A stretch of 6,239 nt of DNA. Origin: JBJTIF01 sp046094825. GTDB lineage: Bacteria; Actinomycetota; UBA4738; HRBIN12. Below, piece by piece: positions 6,228 to 6,239 of the stretch (the first letter of the stretch is position 1; each line of letters starts with the position of its first letter). The DNA is taken from contig JBJTIF010000105.1 of assembly GCA_046094825.1 (NCBI GenBank), positions 1-6,239 of the forward strand, in the 5' to 3' direction. A program made the translations under genes and the position numbers. The notes beneath the pieces are model-generated. The model made no database searches and was not told the origin of the DNA. It worked only from the letters and a program-made list of their open reading frames with translations.

Positions 6228-6239
6228 GTGCCTCAAAGA

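Larger units (their letters stand above)
1..6239 (+). mobile_element. BEL/Pao-type LTR retrotransposon, near complete, both LTRs truncated by the window
   Basis: The order of parts is partial LTR, primer binding site, leader, one gag-pol frame, polypurine tract and partial LTR. The polyprotein order (DUF1759-like Gag, C-x2-C-x3-H-x4-C and further zinc clusters, RT, RNase H, H2C2 integrase, DUF5641-like domain) is characteristic of BEL/Pao and differs from Gypsy and Copia. LTR termini read TGTC at 5835 and GACA ending at 283, perfect inverted ends. Because the window starts and stops inside the LTRs, target-site duplications and host context cannot be seen. The element looks defective for autonomous movement, since protease is absent and RT key residues are changed, although the frame is fully open. 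Confidence 0.95.
5835..6239 (+). repeat. 3' LTR, 5' portion (U3 and R)
   Basis: It starts with TGTC right after the polypurine tract and continues 405 bases to the window end. Positions 6104-6239 are the repeat of 1-135. The first 269 bases (5835-6103) are U3, absent from the 5' side of the window. U3 is strongly purine-rich on this strand from about 5960 to the TATA box. The end at 6239 falls 12 bases after the AATAAA signal, close to the expected poly(A) cleavage point. Confidence 0.93.

Noticed and set aside
1..6239. CRISPR array, tRNA or rRNA gene, bacterial operon features
   Set aside because: No spaced repeats of CRISPR type, no cloverleaf and no ribosomal sequence are seen. The content is a eukaryotic retroelement.

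Overview
The window is one nearly complete LTR retrotransposon of the BEL/Pao superfamily. It begins and ends inside the two LTRs, so no host flanking DNA is visible. BEL/Pao elements are known from animal genomes, and an arthropod-style core promoter (TATA box, TCAGT initiator, downstream element) fits an animal host. The sequence does not let me name the species.

Layout: positions 1-283 are the 3' part of the 5' LTR (core promoter, R, poly(A) signal, U5), ending in GACA. After TT comes the primer binding site at 286-303 (probably for a tRNA-Arg), then an untranslated leader with a strong hairpin and no ATG up to 684. One open frame, 684-5759 (1691 aa), encodes Gag (DUF1759-like, basic patch, three zinc-binding clusters), a reverse-transcriptase-like region, a connection/RNase H region, an integrase (H2C2 zinc finger plus DDE core), a DUF5641-like domain and a Pro/Ser/Arg-rich tail. 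A 75-bp spacer with a hairpin and polypurine tract leads to the 3' LTR, which starts with TGTC at 5835 and runs off the window end. The complete LTR is about 553 bp, reconstructed from the two partial copies. Where they overlap (1-135 against 6104-6239) they differ by two substitutions and one single-base indel.

The main surprise is in the polyprotein. It is uninterrupted, and RNase H, integrase and the Gag zinc clusters keep all expected key residues. However, the aspartic protease that should lie between the zinc clusters and RT is missing: only about 43 residues remain there and no D-[STE]-G motif occurs anywhere. RT has also lost key residues: the motif A Asp is Asn625, the motif B Gly is Glu660, and the YMDD-type box reads HMGD (693-696). 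This copy or lineage should not be able to process its polyprotein or copy its RNA by itself. Yet its open frame, priming site, polypurine tract and similar LTRs suggest recent mobilisation in trans, or selection on the remaining domains. Family assignments are from motif recognition by eye, without database searches.
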